Part shown: piece after piece, positions 26,223 to 35,479 of the stretch
Layout: each line of letters begins with the position of its first letter
Numbering within the stretch: the first letter of the stretch is position 1
NCBI GenBank assembly: GCA_963740455.1
Contig: CAVUEF010000012.1
Coordinates: forward strand, 186,001-250,000
Length of the DNA stretch: 64,000 nt
Reading direction: 5' to 3'
Origin: Paucibacter sp963740455
Lineage (GTDB): Bacteria; Pseudomonadota; Gammaproteobacteria; Burkholderiales; Burkholderiaceae_C
The notes under the pieces: generated by a model
What the model saw: only the letters and a program-made list of their open reading frames with translations
Database searches by the model: none
Told to the model about the DNA's origin: nothing
Translations under genes and position numbers: made by a program

Positions 26223-26954
26223 TCAGCGGCTCGCCGCGCTGGCCGTCGCGCCCGGGGCGGAGGCGGGCGCCGATGCCGACGCCGACGCTTCGGCTGGTGC
26301 AGCACAAGCGGCAAAGCCGGTGCCCAGCGCCGCATCCTTGAGCTTGGTGAGCCGATCCTGCAGGCCGGCATCGGCCTGCGCGACACGCAAGCGGTGCGTG
26401 CTGCCAGGGGCACTGAGCACAAGCACGCGCAAGCCCTTGATGGAGCGCTGGCTCAATGCGTCCAATGCCTTCTGCGCCGCCTGCGCCGACGCGTGGCGGC
26501 TGATCAGCAAGCCGGGCTCCTCATCGGGATAGCCCTTGAGCGGCTCGAACGCGATATGCAAGCGCTTCAAGGTCGCTTCCTTGCGGGCCAGCACCTCACT
26601 GTCAGCCATGCGCGCCGTGCTGACCCCCCAGACGCCAGCGACATCGCTGCGCTGGTCGGTGTAGGCGCTGGCCGGCACACCGGCCTGCTCCAATGCGTTC
26701 ACCGCCGCGCGCAAGCCCTCGTCGCCGGCCAGCGGCGGCGACTCCAGACAGACAGGCGGCGCTGGCCTGGCTGCTGTGGCCGACACGCTGGCGGGCACAA
26801 TCTTGATCGAGTCCGGCGCCACCTGGCGTTTGAGCCGATCTGGCTCGCGCCCCGTAGGCGCGGGCGCGAGCCCGAGCGGCTCGACCCAGCCCTGGCTCCA
26901 CGCCAGAAAGCCGAGATTCAACACCAGCAGCAACAAGACAATGGGTCGGAGCAT
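26223..26954 (-). CDS. SPOR-domain-like membrane-anchored protein
   Basis: 243 aa: N-terminal TM anchor (PIVLLLLVLNLGFLAWS), a Pro/Ala-rich linker, and a roughly 80-residue alpha/beta region (about 95-185) with the layered pattern of SPOR peptidoglycan-binding domains, then an Ala/Ser-rich tail. It follows birA by 19 bases on the same strand. In related Burkholderiales a coaX gene commonly lies with birA; it is absent here. SPOR assignment is by pattern and position and not certain. Confidence 0.7.
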   Translation of the reverse strand: MLRPIVLLLLVLNLGFLAWSQGWVEPLGLAPAPTGREPDRLKRQVAPDSIKIVPASVSATAARPAPPVCLESPPLAGDEGLRAAVNALEQAGVPASAYTDQRSDVAGVWGVSTARMADSEVLARKEATLKRLHIAFEPLKGYPDEEPGLLISRHASAQAAQKALDALSQRSIKGLRVLVLSAPGSTHRLRVAQADAGLQDRLTKLKDAALGTGFAACAAPAEASASASAPASAPGATASAASR

Positions 26955-26973
26955 GGCGGTGGGTTTCAGTGCC

Positions 26974-27849
26974 TCAGGCCGGAATCTGGTCGGCCTGGAT
27001 CAGGCGCACACTGACCTCGCCGCTGTTCACCGCCTGCAGGCCTTGCGGGGTGGCCAGCAGCAGGTCGCCCTGCGGCGATATGCCTTGCACCACGCCCTGC
27101 TGCGATCCGGCGCTGACAGCGCGGCCGCGCAGCACGTCACGGCGTTGATAGCTCGGCAGCCAGGGCGCCAGACCGCTTGACTGGAACTCGTGCAGGGCCA
27201 GCACCAAGGGTTTGGCGATCTGCATCAACACCTGGGGACCGCTCGCCTGGGGCAACAGCTCCTGCACGCAGGCAAAGCCGCTGCTCAGCGCGACCTCACC
27301 ACCCAGCTCGAGCAGCGCGATGTTCAGACCCACGCCCACCACCACCATCCGATGCTCACCCGCAGGCACGGTTTCGATCAGCACACCGCCGAGCTTGCGG
27401 CCGTCCAGCCACAGGTCATTGGGCCATTTCAAGCCCAGGCGCGGGGTCGCATCCGGGCGCTCCTCCAAGGGCTCCAGCGCATCGGCCAGCGTCGCCCCCA
27501 CCGCCAGCGACAGGCCCGACCAGTCGCCGGTCTGCAAAGGCATGGCCAGCGAAAAGGTAAGCGAAGCGCCGCGCGTCGCATGCCAGGCGCGACCGAGTCG
27601 GCCACGGCCATGTGTCTGCTGTTCGGCCACCAATAGACAGGGCTGCAGATCATGCTGGCGGCGGCCAAACACCAGCGGTTCGCCCGAGCGACGGGTTTCG
27701 GCGCGCACCCGTTCCACCAAGACCGAATTGGTCGACTCGGCGCTCGCCACGACCTCGACGCTGAGGCCCGGCAGCAGCGGTTCGAGCTGCTGCCACAGGG
27801 TCTCGCCACCCCAGTTTTGGCGCTGCGCTTGGAGCGAGGTCTCGATCAT
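26974..27849 (-). CDS. birA: Biotin-[acetyl-CoA-carboxylase] ligase
   Basis: 291 aa. The catalytic biotin-protein-ligase domain shows the biotinyl-AMP-binding loop GRGRLGRAWHA, LKWPNDLWLDGRKLGGVLIE and VGVGLNIA, then a small C-terminal SH3-like domain. The N-terminal HTH of the E. coli repressor-type BirA is missing, so this is a monofunctional ligase that biotinylates the acetyl-CoA carboxylase carrier protein. The ATG at 27849 is chosen because upstream codons enter the intergenic space and show no homology. Confidence 0.92.
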   Translation of the reverse strand: MIETSLQAQRQNWGGETLWQQLEPLLPGLSVEVVASAESTNSVLVERVRAETRRSGEPLVFGRRQHDLQPCLLVAEQQTHGRGRLGRAWHATRGASLTFSLAMPLQTGDWSGLSLAVGATLADALEPLEERPDATPRLGLKWPNDLWLDGRKLGGVLIETVPAGEHRMVVVGVGLNIALLELGGEVALSSGFACVQELLPQASGPQVLMQIAKPLVLALHEFQSSGLAPWLPSYQRRDVLRGRAVSAGSQQGVVQGISPQGDLLLATPQGLQAVNSGEVSVRLIQADQIPA

Positions 27850-27865
27850 CGGAGGGCCAGCTGAG

Positions 27866-28393
27866 TCATCGTTTGCGTGCCAACATAGTGCCACGACAGC
27901 TCGGCGCACCGCAACGGCATTCGAACTTTTTCTTGAGCTTGGCAGTCTGGCGCTCTTCGACCACCAGGCCGTAGTTGTAAGACAGCTCCTCGCCCGGAGC
28001 AATGGCGCGCAAGGCCTTGATGAAGATGCGGCCATCGGCCTCGTCGGCTTCGCAGTTGGGTGCGCAGGCATGGTTGATCCAGCGCGCTGCGTTGCCGCCG
28101 ACATTGGCGTCGATCACGCGTTGCTCGTCGACATGGAAGTAGAAGGTGTGGTCGGGTTGCGCCGGGTCGTGCGGGTGGCGTCGCTGCGCCTCAGGCCAAT
28201 CGATCACCTCGCCCTTGTACTCGATGATGATCTCGTCGGCTTGAATCGCGGTCAAGGCAAAAACGCCCTTGCCATGCACGCCCGAGCGGCGCACCTGGAT
28301 GCGTCTTCCAAGGCGCGAGACGGCCACCGGAGAATGTAAGTGGGCCAAGGTTTTGCGGGCCGCGGCTTGCGTCATCTGCGTGATTGGGTACAT
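27866..28393 (-). CDS. SET-domain protein lysine methyltransferase-like protein
   Basis: 175 aa. A complete SET domain: RRSGVHGKGVFALTAI at the start, AARWINHACAPNCE (NHxCxPN motif binding SAM) and ELSYNYGLV (catalytic Tyr), followed by a post-SET-like Cys cluster in CRCGAPSCRGTM. Such eukaryote-like methyltransferases occur widely in betaproteobacteria; the target is unknown, with DNA-binding proteins possible. The start at 28393 (MYPITQ) is chosen; a Met five codons in is an alternative. It ends 16 bases before birA. Confidence 0.88.
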   Translation of the reverse strand: MYPITQMTQAAARKTLAHLHSPVAVSRLGRRIQVRRSGVHGKGVFALTAIQADEIIIEYKGEVIDWPEAQRRHPHDPAQPDHTFYFHVDEQRVIDANVGGNAARWINHACAPNCEADEADGRIFIKALRAIAPGEELSYNYGLVVEERQTAKLKKKFECRCGAPSCRGTMLARKR

Positions 28394-28568
28394 TGAATCA
28401 TGGGTGCGCGCGTGCGTGTGCGTGCGCGTGAGAGTCCGGATTGTAGGCAGGTATGCAGGACGCCCACGAACCTGCCGCTTTGCGTCAGGCCCGCCGAGGG
28501 GGGTCAAGGAAGCCCGGGGCGACCCATGGCTTCCTTGTCGACACCTGTTTCATCACTTAGAAAGAACC

Positions 28569-31217
28569 ATGAGCAAGTCACTCATCATTGCGGAAAAGCC
28601 CTCGGTAGCGCAGGACATCGTGCGCGCGCTCACCACCACGTCGGGCAAGTTCGAAAAGCACGACGAGTACTTCGAGAACGAGCGTTACGTCGTCAGCTCG
28701 GCGGTCGGTCACCTGGTGGAAATCAAGGCGCCCGAGGAGTTCGACGTGAAGCGCGGCAAGTGGAGCTTTGCCAATCTGCCCATCATCCCGCCGCGCTTCG
28801 ACCTCAACCCGATCGACAAGAGCAAGGGGCGCCTCAACGCGCTCGTCAAGCTGATCCGCCGCAAGGATGTCGGCAACCTGATCAACGCGTGTGACGCGGG
28901 CCGCGAGGGCGAGCTGATCTTTCGCCTGGTCGTGCAGTACGCCGAGCCCGCCAAGGGCCCACTGAACAAGCCCGTGCAGCGCTTGTGGTTGCAGTCGATG
29001 ACGCCGCAGGCGATACGCGACGGCTTTGCCCATCTGCGCAGCGACGCGCAGATGCTGCCGCTGGCCGATGCGGCGCGTTGCCGCTCCGAGGCCGACTGGC
29101 TGGTCGGCATCAATGGCACGCGTGCCATGACCGCCTTCAACTCGCGCGACGGCGGCTTCTTCCTGACCACGGTGGGCCGCGTGCAGACGCCGACGCTGTC
29201 GGTGGTGGTCGAGCGCGAAGAAAAAATCCGCAAGCACCAGTCGCGCGACTACTGGGAGGTCAAGGCCCGGTTCGACGCCCAGGCCGGCCAGTACGAAGGC
29301 AAGTGGTTCGATCCCAAGTGGAAGAAGAACCCCGACGATCTGGAGGCGCGTGCCGACCGCTTGTGGAACGAGCGCGACGCAAGGGCAATCGCCGACGCGG
29401 TGCGCGGCCAGCCGGCCAGCGTGAGCGAGGAAGCCAAGCCCAGCAACCAGAGCAGCCCGGGCCTGTACGACCTGACGACCTTGCAGCGCGAGGCCAATTC
29501 GCGCTTCGGCTTCTCGGCCAAGACGACGCTGAGCCTGGCGCAGGCCTTGTACGAGAAACACAAGGTCATCACCTACCCGCGCACCGATTCGCGCGCGTTG
29601 CCCGAAGACTATGTGCCGGTGGTGCAGGACACCTTCAAGATGATCGCCTCGGAAGACCTGCCGGGACCGCTCAAGGAGCTGGCGCGCCACGCTGCGTTTG
29701 CACTCAAGCAGGCGTATGTGAAACCGAACAAGCGCATTTTCGACAACGCCAAGGTGTCGGACCACTTTGCCATCATCCCGACGCTGCAGGCGCCCAAGTC
29801 GCTGAGCGAGATCGAGGCCAAGCTCTACGACATGATCGTCAAGCGCTTCCTGGCGGTGTTCTATCCGCCCGCCGAGTTCATGGTCACGACGCGCATCTCC
29901 ACCATTGCGGCGGCGGGTCTTGAGCACAAGTTCCAGACCAACGGCAAGGTGATGGTCAAGCCCGGCTGGCTCGCCGTGTACGGCAAGGAAATCCAGGAGG
30001 ACGACGCCAATCTGGTGGCGGTGCAGCCGGGCGAACTGGTGCGCGCCGAGAATGTCGACGTGAACGCCCTCAAGACCAAGCCGCCAGCGCGCTACACCGA
30101 GGCGACGCTGCTCTCGGCCATGGAGGGCGCCGGCAAGCTGATCGAAGAAGACGAGCTGCGCGAAGCGATGGCCGAGAAGGGCCTGGGCACGCCGGCCACG
30201 CGTGCGTCCATCATCGAAGGCCTGATTTACGAGAAATACATGTTCCGCGACGGGCGCGAACTGGTGCCCACCGCGAAGGCCTTCCAGCTGATGACCTTGC
30301 TGCGTGGCCTCGGTGTGGACGACCTGACGCGACCTGACCTGACCGGCAACTGGGAATACCAGCTCGCTGAGATGGAAAAGGGCAAGCTCAAGCGCGAAGT
30401 CTTCATGGCCGAGATTGCCGCGATGGCCGAGCGCGTGGTGCAAAAGGCCAAGGAATACGACCGCGACACGATTCCGGGTGACTACGCAACGCTGAAGAGC
30501 CCCTGCCCGAATTGCGGCGGCGTGGTGAAAGAGAACTACCGCCGCTTCACCTGCACGGGCAAGAACGGATCGCTTGAGGGTTGCGGCTTCTCGATCGGCA
30601 AGATTCCCGGCGGCCGCAGCTTCGAACTGCATGAAGTCGAACAGTTCCTGACGGCCAAGAGAATCGGCCCGCTGGAAGGCTTCCGCTCGAAGGCCGGCTG
30701 GCCCTTCACGGCCGAGCTGGCACTCGTGTTCGATGACGAGATCAAGAACTGGAAGCTCGAATTCGACTTTGGCGAGGACGCGAAGAAGGCCGAGGGCGAT
30801 GGCCAACCGGTCGACTTCAGCGCGCAGGAGTCATTGGGCGCCTGCCCCAAATGCCAGGGCCATGTCTACGAGCATGGCGCCAACTATGTGTGCGAGCACG
30901 GCGTCGGCGCGCATGTGACCTGCGACTTCAAGACCGGCAAGGTGATACTGACCCAGCCCATCGAGCGCGCGCAGGCGCACAAGCTGCTGATCACCGGCAA
31001 GACCGATCTGCTCGAGAACTTCGTCTCCAACAAGACACGTCGCAAGTTCAAGGCGTATCTGGCCTACGACAAGAAGGAAGGCAAGGTCATCTTCGAGTTC
31101 GAGCCGCGCGCCGCGAAGGTGCCGGCCAAGGCGGCCGCCAAGACCGCGGACAAGGCGCCGGCAGTCAAGACCGCGGCCAAGACTGTCGCCAAGAAGAAGG
31201 TCGTCAAGAAAGCTTGA
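28569..31217 (+). CDS. topB: DNA topoisomerase III (type IA) with Lys/Ala-rich tail
   Basis: 882 aa. Toprim domain (SLIIAEKPSVAQDIV, NACDAGREGELIFRLV), catalytic Tyr in VITYPRTDSRALP near residue 335, then two topoisomerase C-terminal zinc-type repeats, the first with CPNCGGVVKENYRRFTC, the second starting CPKCQGHVYEHG. The last about 35 residues are a histone H1-like Lys/Ala/Val repeat tail, as seen on other high-GC betaproteobacterial DNA-binding proteins. It relaxes and decatenates DNA. ATG at 28569 chosen for the conserved MSKSLIIAEKPS start. Confidence 0.95.
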   Translation: MSKSLIIAEKPSVAQDIVRALTTTSGKFEKHDEYFENERYVVSSAVGHLVEIKAPEEFDVKRGKWSFANLPIIPPRFDLNPIDKSKGRLNALVKLIRRKDVGNLINACDAGREGELIFRLVVQYAEPAKGPLNKPVQRLWLQSMTPQAIRDGFAHLRSDAQMLPLADAARCRSEADWLVGINGTRAMTAFNSRDGGFFLTTVGRVQTPTLSVVVEREEKIRKHQSRDYWEVKARFDAQAGQYEGKWFDPKWKKNPDDLEARADRLWNERDARAIADAVRGQPASVSEEAKPSNQSSPGLYDLTTLQREANSRFGFSAKTTLSLAQALYEKHKVITYPRTDSRALPEDYVPVVQDTFKMIASEDLPGPLKELARHAAFALKQAYVKPNKRIFDNAKVSDHFAIIPTLQAPKSLSEIEAKLYDMIVKRFLAVFYPPAEFMVTTRISTIAAAGLEHKFQTNGKVMVKPGWLAVYGKEIQEDDANLVAVQPGELVRAENVDVNALKTKPPARYTEATLLSAMEGAGKLIEEDELREAMAEKGLGTPATRASIIEGLIYEKYMFRDGRELVPTAKAFQLMTLLRGLGVDDLTRPDLTGNWEYQLAEMEKGKLKREVFMAEIAAMAERVVQKAKEYDRDTIPGDYATLKSPCPNCGGVVKENYRRFTCTGKNGSLEGCGFSIGKIPGGRSFELHEVEQFLTAKRIGPLEGFRSKAGWPFTAELALVFDDEIKNWKLEFDFGEDAKKAEGDGQPVDFSAQESLGACPKCQGHVYEHGANYVCEHGVGAHVTCDFKTGKVILTQPIERAQAHKLLITGKTDLLENFVSNKTRRKFKAYLAYDKKEGKVIFEFEPRAAKVPAKAAAKTADKAPAVKTAAKTVAKKKVVKKA

Positions 31218-31268
31218 TGCGGCCCGGGGCGGGCTGCCCTTGCCCGCTCCACCGCGAATGTGATTGAT

Positions 31269-32452
31269 ATGCCCAGAGTCCCCAAGCAACGCGTCGTGGT
31301 CGGGTTGAGCGGCGGTGTCGATTCCGCGGTGAGCGCCTGGCTGCTCAAGCGCCAGGGCCACGAGGTCATCGGCATCTTCATGAAGAACTGGGAAGATGAC
31401 GACGACAGCCAGTACTGCTCGTCCAACGTCGACTTCGTCGACGCCGCGGCGGTGGCCGATGTGCTGGGCATCGCCATCGAGCATGTGAACTTTGCGGCCG
31501 ACTACAAGGACCGCGTGTTCGCCGAATTCCTGCGCGAGTACCAGGCAGGACGCACGCCCAACCCCGACATCCTGTGCAATGCCGAGATCAAGTTCAAGGC
31601 CTTTCTCGACCACGCGATGCGTCTCGGCGCCGACCGGATCGCCACCGGACACTATGCCCGGGTGCGCGAGAGGGCGGGCCGAGCCGCCGCCGGGCCGTCC
31701 CAAGGCGGCTCGCGCCCCCTCGGGGGCAGGAGCGTAGCGACGTGGGGGCTCCCCAGTACCAATTGCTCAAGGGCCTCGATCCGCTGAAGGACCAGAGCTA
31801 CTTTCTGCACCGCCTGAACCAGGCGCAGCTCGCCAACACCTGGTTTCCGGTGGGCGAGCTGCCCAAGACCGAGGTGCGCCGGCTGGCACTCGAGATCGGC
31901 CTGCCCAATGCCAGGAAGAAGGACTCGACCGGCATCTGCTTCATCGGCGAGCGGCCGTTCCGCGCGTTCCTGAACCGCTATCTGTCGCACCAGCCCGGCC
32001 CCATCAAGGACGACCGCGGCCGAAAGCTCGGCGAGCATGTGGGCTTGAGCTTTTACACGCTGGGCCAGCGCAAGGGCATCGGCATTGGCGGCGTGAAAGA
32101 GAAGGGTGCGCCGCGCGGCGGCGGCACGCACGCACCCTGGTTCGTCGCGCGCAAGGACATGGCCGCCAATACCTTGTACATCGTGCAGGGCCATGAGCAC
32201 CCCTGGCTGCAGTCGCTGCGACTGAGCGCCGACGACCTGAGCTGGGTCTCGGGCCACGCGCCGCCCGCGGGCCCCTGCGCGGCCAAGACGCGCTACCGCC
32301 AGAGCGACGCGGCCTGCCGCTTCGAACCCGGCGCGCAGGAGTTTCAGCTCAGCTTCAGCCAGCCCCAATGGGCCGTCACGCCGGGCCAGTCGGCAGTGCT
32401 TTATGACGGTGAGGTATGCCTGGGCGGCGGTGTGATCAGCAGCGCGGACTGA
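31269..32452 (+). pseudogene. mnmA: tRNA-specific 2-thiouridylase gene interrupted by a repeat with frameshift
   Basis: The first frame (from ATG 31269) encodes the PP-loop ATPase part: VVVGLSGGVDSAVSAWLLK, PNPDILCNAEIKFK with the catalytic Cys, and ATGHYARVRER. The remainder, from about 31745, is in a different frame: YQLLKGLDPLKDQSYFLHRL through DSTGICFIGERPF and the second catalytic-Cys region. Between them lies a GC-rich repeat (31684-31754). All domains are present, so only the frame is broken. MnmA 2-thiolates U34 of Lys, Glu and Gln tRNAs, so loss would matter; an assembly error in the repeat or an unusual expression route is possible. Stop of the first frame is at about 31787. Confidence 0.8.
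31684..31754. repeat. GC-rich interspersed repeat inserted in mnmA
   Basis: About 70 bases with inner complementarity (CGCCCCCTCGGGGGC) beginning GCCGCCGGGCCGTCCCAAGG and ending GACGTGGGGGCTCCC. It resembles a frequent Burkholderiales interspersed GC-rich element and shares its first 20 bases with the lptC-SDR segment near 11446. Its length shifts the mnmA frame. Boundaries are approximate. Confidence 0.6.
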
Positions 32453-32539
32453 AGCTCCGGCCCGGACGGGCTCGATCACCCGGACATGACGCGGCCCTTG
32501 GCCCCTACAATCGCCCGCAAGCGCCCCCTGCCCCCGACC

Positions 32540-33211
32540 ATGAAACCCAACTCCGCATCACTTGCCCAGGAATTTGTCGCTTTCGCGGTGGCGTCCGGTG
32601 TGCTGCGTTTCGGCCAGTTCAAGACCAAGGCCGGACGGCTGAGCCCGTATTTCTTCAATGCCGGAATGTTCGACGACGGCGCCAAGCTCGGGCGGCTCGC
32701 GCAGTTCTATGCGCAGACCCTGCTGGCTTCAGACCTGCGCTTCGACATGATTTTCGGGCCAGCCTACAAGGGCATCACGCTGGCCGCAGCGGTGGCCGTC
32801 GAGCTGGCGCGGCTCGGCCGCAACGTGCCCTATGCCTACAACCGCAAGGAAGCCAAGGACCATGGCGAGGGCGGCAATCTCGTGGGTGCGCCAGTCAAGG
32901 GTCGGGTCTTGATCATCGACGATGTGATCTCGGCCGGCACTTCGGTGCGCGAGTCGATTGCGATGATAGCCGCGGCGGGCGCCACACCCTGTGGCGTGGC
33001 GATTGCACTGGACCGCCAGGAAATGGCCGCCGAGGACGGCGTCGACAAGCCTTGGTCGGCCGTGCAGTACGTCACCAAGGAGCTGGGTTTGCCGGTGGTG
33101 CCGATTGCAACGCTGACAGACTTGCTACAGTATCTGCGTTCCAACCGCAACTCCGGCTTGGGCGAATACGTGGGGCGCGTTGACGCCTACCGTCAACGCT
33201 ACGGCATCTGA
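32540..33211 (+). CDS. pyrE: Orotate phosphoribosyltransferase
   Basis: 223 aa type I PRTase. The PRPP-binding motif VLIIDDVISAGTS is near residue 125, and FGPAYKGITLA and YNRKEAKDHGEGG are characteristic of PyrE. It makes OMP from orotate and PRPP. The ATG at 32540 is chosen over upstream candidates (32486) as it gives the family length. The stop overlaps the next ATG (TGATG). Confidence 0.95.
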   Translation: MKPNSASLAQEFVAFAVASGVLRFGQFKTKAGRLSPYFFNAGMFDDGAKLGRLAQFYAQTLLASDLRFDMIFGPAYKGITLAAAVAVELARLGRNVPYAYNRKEAKDHGEGGNLVGAPVKGRVLIIDDVISAGTSVRESIAMIAAAGATPCGVAIALDRQEMAAEDGVDKPWSAVQYVTKELGLPVVPIATLTDLLQYLRSNRNSGLGEYVGRVDAYRQRYGI

Positions 33212-33954
33212 TGCAGACAACCGCCAGGAACCTTTTCATTCGCACGCAAGCAGGGCCGGGCCTGCTTGCGCTGATGTTTGCGCTCGCCTCGCTGCACGCG
33301 CTGGCCACCGACGCGCCGGGGTCGCCCGCCATCTACACCTGCACCACGGCGGACGGCCGCAAGCTCACTTCGGACCGCCTCATTCCGGAATGCGCGAGCC
33401 GCGAACACCAGGTGCTCAACCGCGACGGCTCGCTCAGAGCGATTCTGCCGCCGCTGCTGTCACCCGAAGAACGCTCGAATCAGGAGCTGCTCGAACGCAA
33501 GCGCAGCGCCGAGCGCGCCGCCCAGCTCGACGCGCAGCGGCGTGACCGCAATTTGATGATGCGTTTCCCGAACGAAGCCGCTCACTACAAAGTGCGCAAT
33601 GCGGCGCTGGACGATATCAACAAGGCCATGCGCAGTTCGGAAAAACGCCTCAAGGAGCTGGCCTTGGAGCGCCAGCCTTTGACGACCGAGTCTGAGTTCT
33701 ACGCAGGTAAGCCGTTGCCGCCCAAGCTCAAGCAACACCTCGACGCGAACGACGCCGCCGCCGATGCGCAACGCGCGCTGATCGAAAACCAGAAGGTCGA
33801 GATGGTGCGCATCACCGCCTTGTATGACGCCGAGCTGGCCCGCCTGCGGCAGCTGTGGGCTGGTGCCGCACCAGGCAGCCTGGGGCCTGCGGTCGCGCCC
33901 GCGCCGGCCCTGGCCAAGCACCATGGCGCCACCAAAGCCTCCCCCGCGAATTGA
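33211..33954 (+). CDS. Periplasmic DUF4124-type protein with coiled coil
   Basis: 247 aa. N-terminal signal peptide (LLALMFALASLHALA), then a short DUF4124-like domain (IYTCTTADGRKLTSDRLIPEC with a conserved Cys pair), then a long charged helical region (about 80-215) likely a coiled coil, and a Pro/Ala tail. It is translationally coupled to pyrE. Proteins of this type sit in the betaproteobacterial envelope with no known function. Confidence 0.8.
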   Translation: MQTTARNLFIRTQAGPGLLALMFALASLHALATDAPGSPAIYTCTTADGRKLTSDRLIPECASREHQVLNRDGSLRAILPPLLSPEERSNQELLERKRSAERAAQLDAQRRDRNLMMRFPNEAAHYKVRNAALDDINKAMRSSEKRLKELALERQPLTTESEFYAGKPLPPKLKQHLDANDAAADAQRALIENQKVEMVRITALYDAELARLRQLWAGAAPGSLGPAVAPAPALAKHHGATKASPAN

Positions 33955-33969
33955 CGGCGTGGGCGCCGC

Positions 33970-35475
33970 TCAGGCGCCGAGCTTCTTCTTCAGCAACTCG
34001 TTCACCGCCGCCGGATTGGCCTTGCCCTTGGTGGCTTTCATGGCCTGACCGACCAGCGCGTTAAAGGCTTTTTCCTTGCCGGCGCGGAATTCGTCGACCG
34101 ATTTGGTATTGGCGGCGAGCACTTCGTCGAGGATGCTTTCGAGCTCGGTGGTGTCGCTCATTTGCTTGAGGCCCTTGGCCTTGATGATCGCGTCCACATC
34201 CTGACTTTCGCCGTTCCAAAGAGTCGCAAATGCGTCACGCATCCCGTTGGCGCTGATCACACCTTCAATCTGGCGACTCATGAGCTGCGCGAGAGTATTG
34301 ATCGCGACCGGCGCGTGCTCGATGGCCAAGCCATCACGATTGAGGCTTGCGGCAACCAGCTGGTTGACCATGACGCATGCCGCCCTGCCGTAGTAGTTGG
34401 CGCTATCAGCGGACGTCGGCTCAGGCCACTTCGCCGGGTTCAGCTTTTGGAGCGCAGCAGCCAGCCCTTCAAAGTAACCAGCTTTTGCCAACGAGGCGGT
34501 CAGCAGTGACGCCTCCGCGGCCCCAACACCGAAAGCAGTCTCGAAGCGCTTGGCCATCACCCCGGGAAGCTCGGGCATCTCGCCCCTGACGCGCTCCACC
34601 CACTCGGGGGCGATCACCAGCGGCGGCAGATCCGGGTCGGGAAAGTAGCGGTAGTCGGCCGAGTCTTCCTTGCTGCGCATGGCGCGCGTCTGACCGGTGT
34701 CGGGGTTGAACAGCACGGTCGCCTGCTGGATCGCGCGGCCGTCTTCGATTTCGTCGATCTGCCAGTTGACCTCGAAATCGACCGCCTGCGTCAGGAAGCG
34801 AAAGCTGTTCAAGTTCTTGATTTCGCGCCGCGTGCCGTAGGGCTCACCGGGCTTGCGCACCGAGACGTTGACGTCGCAGCGGAACGACCCTTCCTGCATA
34901 TTGCCGTCGCACAGGCCCAGCCACATGACCAGCGCGTGCAAGGTCTTGGCGTACTCGGCGGCCTCGGCGCCGGAGCGCATGTCGGGCTCGGAGACGATCT
35001 CCAGCAGCGGCGTGCCCGCGCGATTCAGGTCGATCCCGGTCAGTCCGTGATAGTCCTCGTGCAGGCTCTTGCCTGCGTCTTCTTCGAGGTGTGCGCGCGT
35101 GAGCTGCACCGATTTCTTCTCGTCACCGAGAAAGAATTCGACCTTGCCCCCTTGCACCACCGGAATCTCGAACTGGCTGATCTGGTAGCCCTTGGGCAGG
35201 TCGGGGTAGAAGTAGTTCTTGCGCGCAAAAATCGACAGCGGCGCGATCTTCGCACCCACCGCCAGGCCGAAGCGGATCGCACGCTCGACCGCGCCGCGAT
35301 TGAGCACCGGCAGCGTGCCCGGCAGCGCCAGATCGACCGCGCAAGCCTGCGTGTTCGGTGCGGCGCCAAAGGCGGTCGACGCGCCACTGAAGATCTTCGA
35401 CCGGGTGGACAGCTGGACATGGTTTTCCAGGCCGATCACGACCTCGAAGCCGCGGATGAGTTTGCTCGTCGTCAT
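33970..35475 (-). CDS. gatB: Aspartyl/glutamyl-tRNA(Asn/Gln) amidotransferase subunit B
   Basis: 501 aa. GatB N-terminal domain (FEVVIGLENHVQL, YFYPDLPKGYQISQ, HLEEDAGKS) and GatB/YqeY C-terminal helical domain (KGKANPAAVNELLKKKL). It activates Asp/Glu-tRNA for amidation to Asn/Gln-tRNA. The gene order gatC-gatA-gatB is standard and all three are on the minus strand. The segment 34195-34560 uses more A/T-ending codons than its flanks. Confidence 0.95.
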   Translation of the reverse strand: MTTSKLIRGFEVVIGLENHVQLSTRSKIFSGASTAFGAAPNTQACAVDLALPGTLPVLNRGAVERAIRFGLAVGAKIAPLSIFARKNYFYPDLPKGYQISQFEIPVVQGGKVEFFLGDEKKSVQLTRAHLEEDAGKSLHEDYHGLTGIDLNRAGTPLLEIVSEPDMRSGAEAAEYAKTLHALVMWLGLCDGNMQEGSFRCDVNVSVRKPGEPYGTRREIKNLNSFRFLTQAVDFEVNWQIDEIEDGRAIQQATVLFNPDTGQTRAMRSKEDSADYRYFPDPDLPPLVIAPEWVERVRGEMPELPGVMAKRFETAFGVGAAEASLLTASLAKAGYFEGLAAALQKLNPAKWPEPTSADSANYYGRAACVMVNQLVAASLNRDGLAIEHAPVAINTLAQLMSRQIEGVISANGMRDAFATLWNGESQDVDAIIKAKGLKQMSDTTELESILDEVLAANTKSVDEFRAGKEKAFNALVGQAMKATKGKANPAAVNELLKKKLGA

Positions 35476-35479
35476 GGTC

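Noticed and set aside
28578..30806. Long minus-strand ORF within topB
   Set aside because: Complete overlap with a gene that has all topoisomerase motifs.
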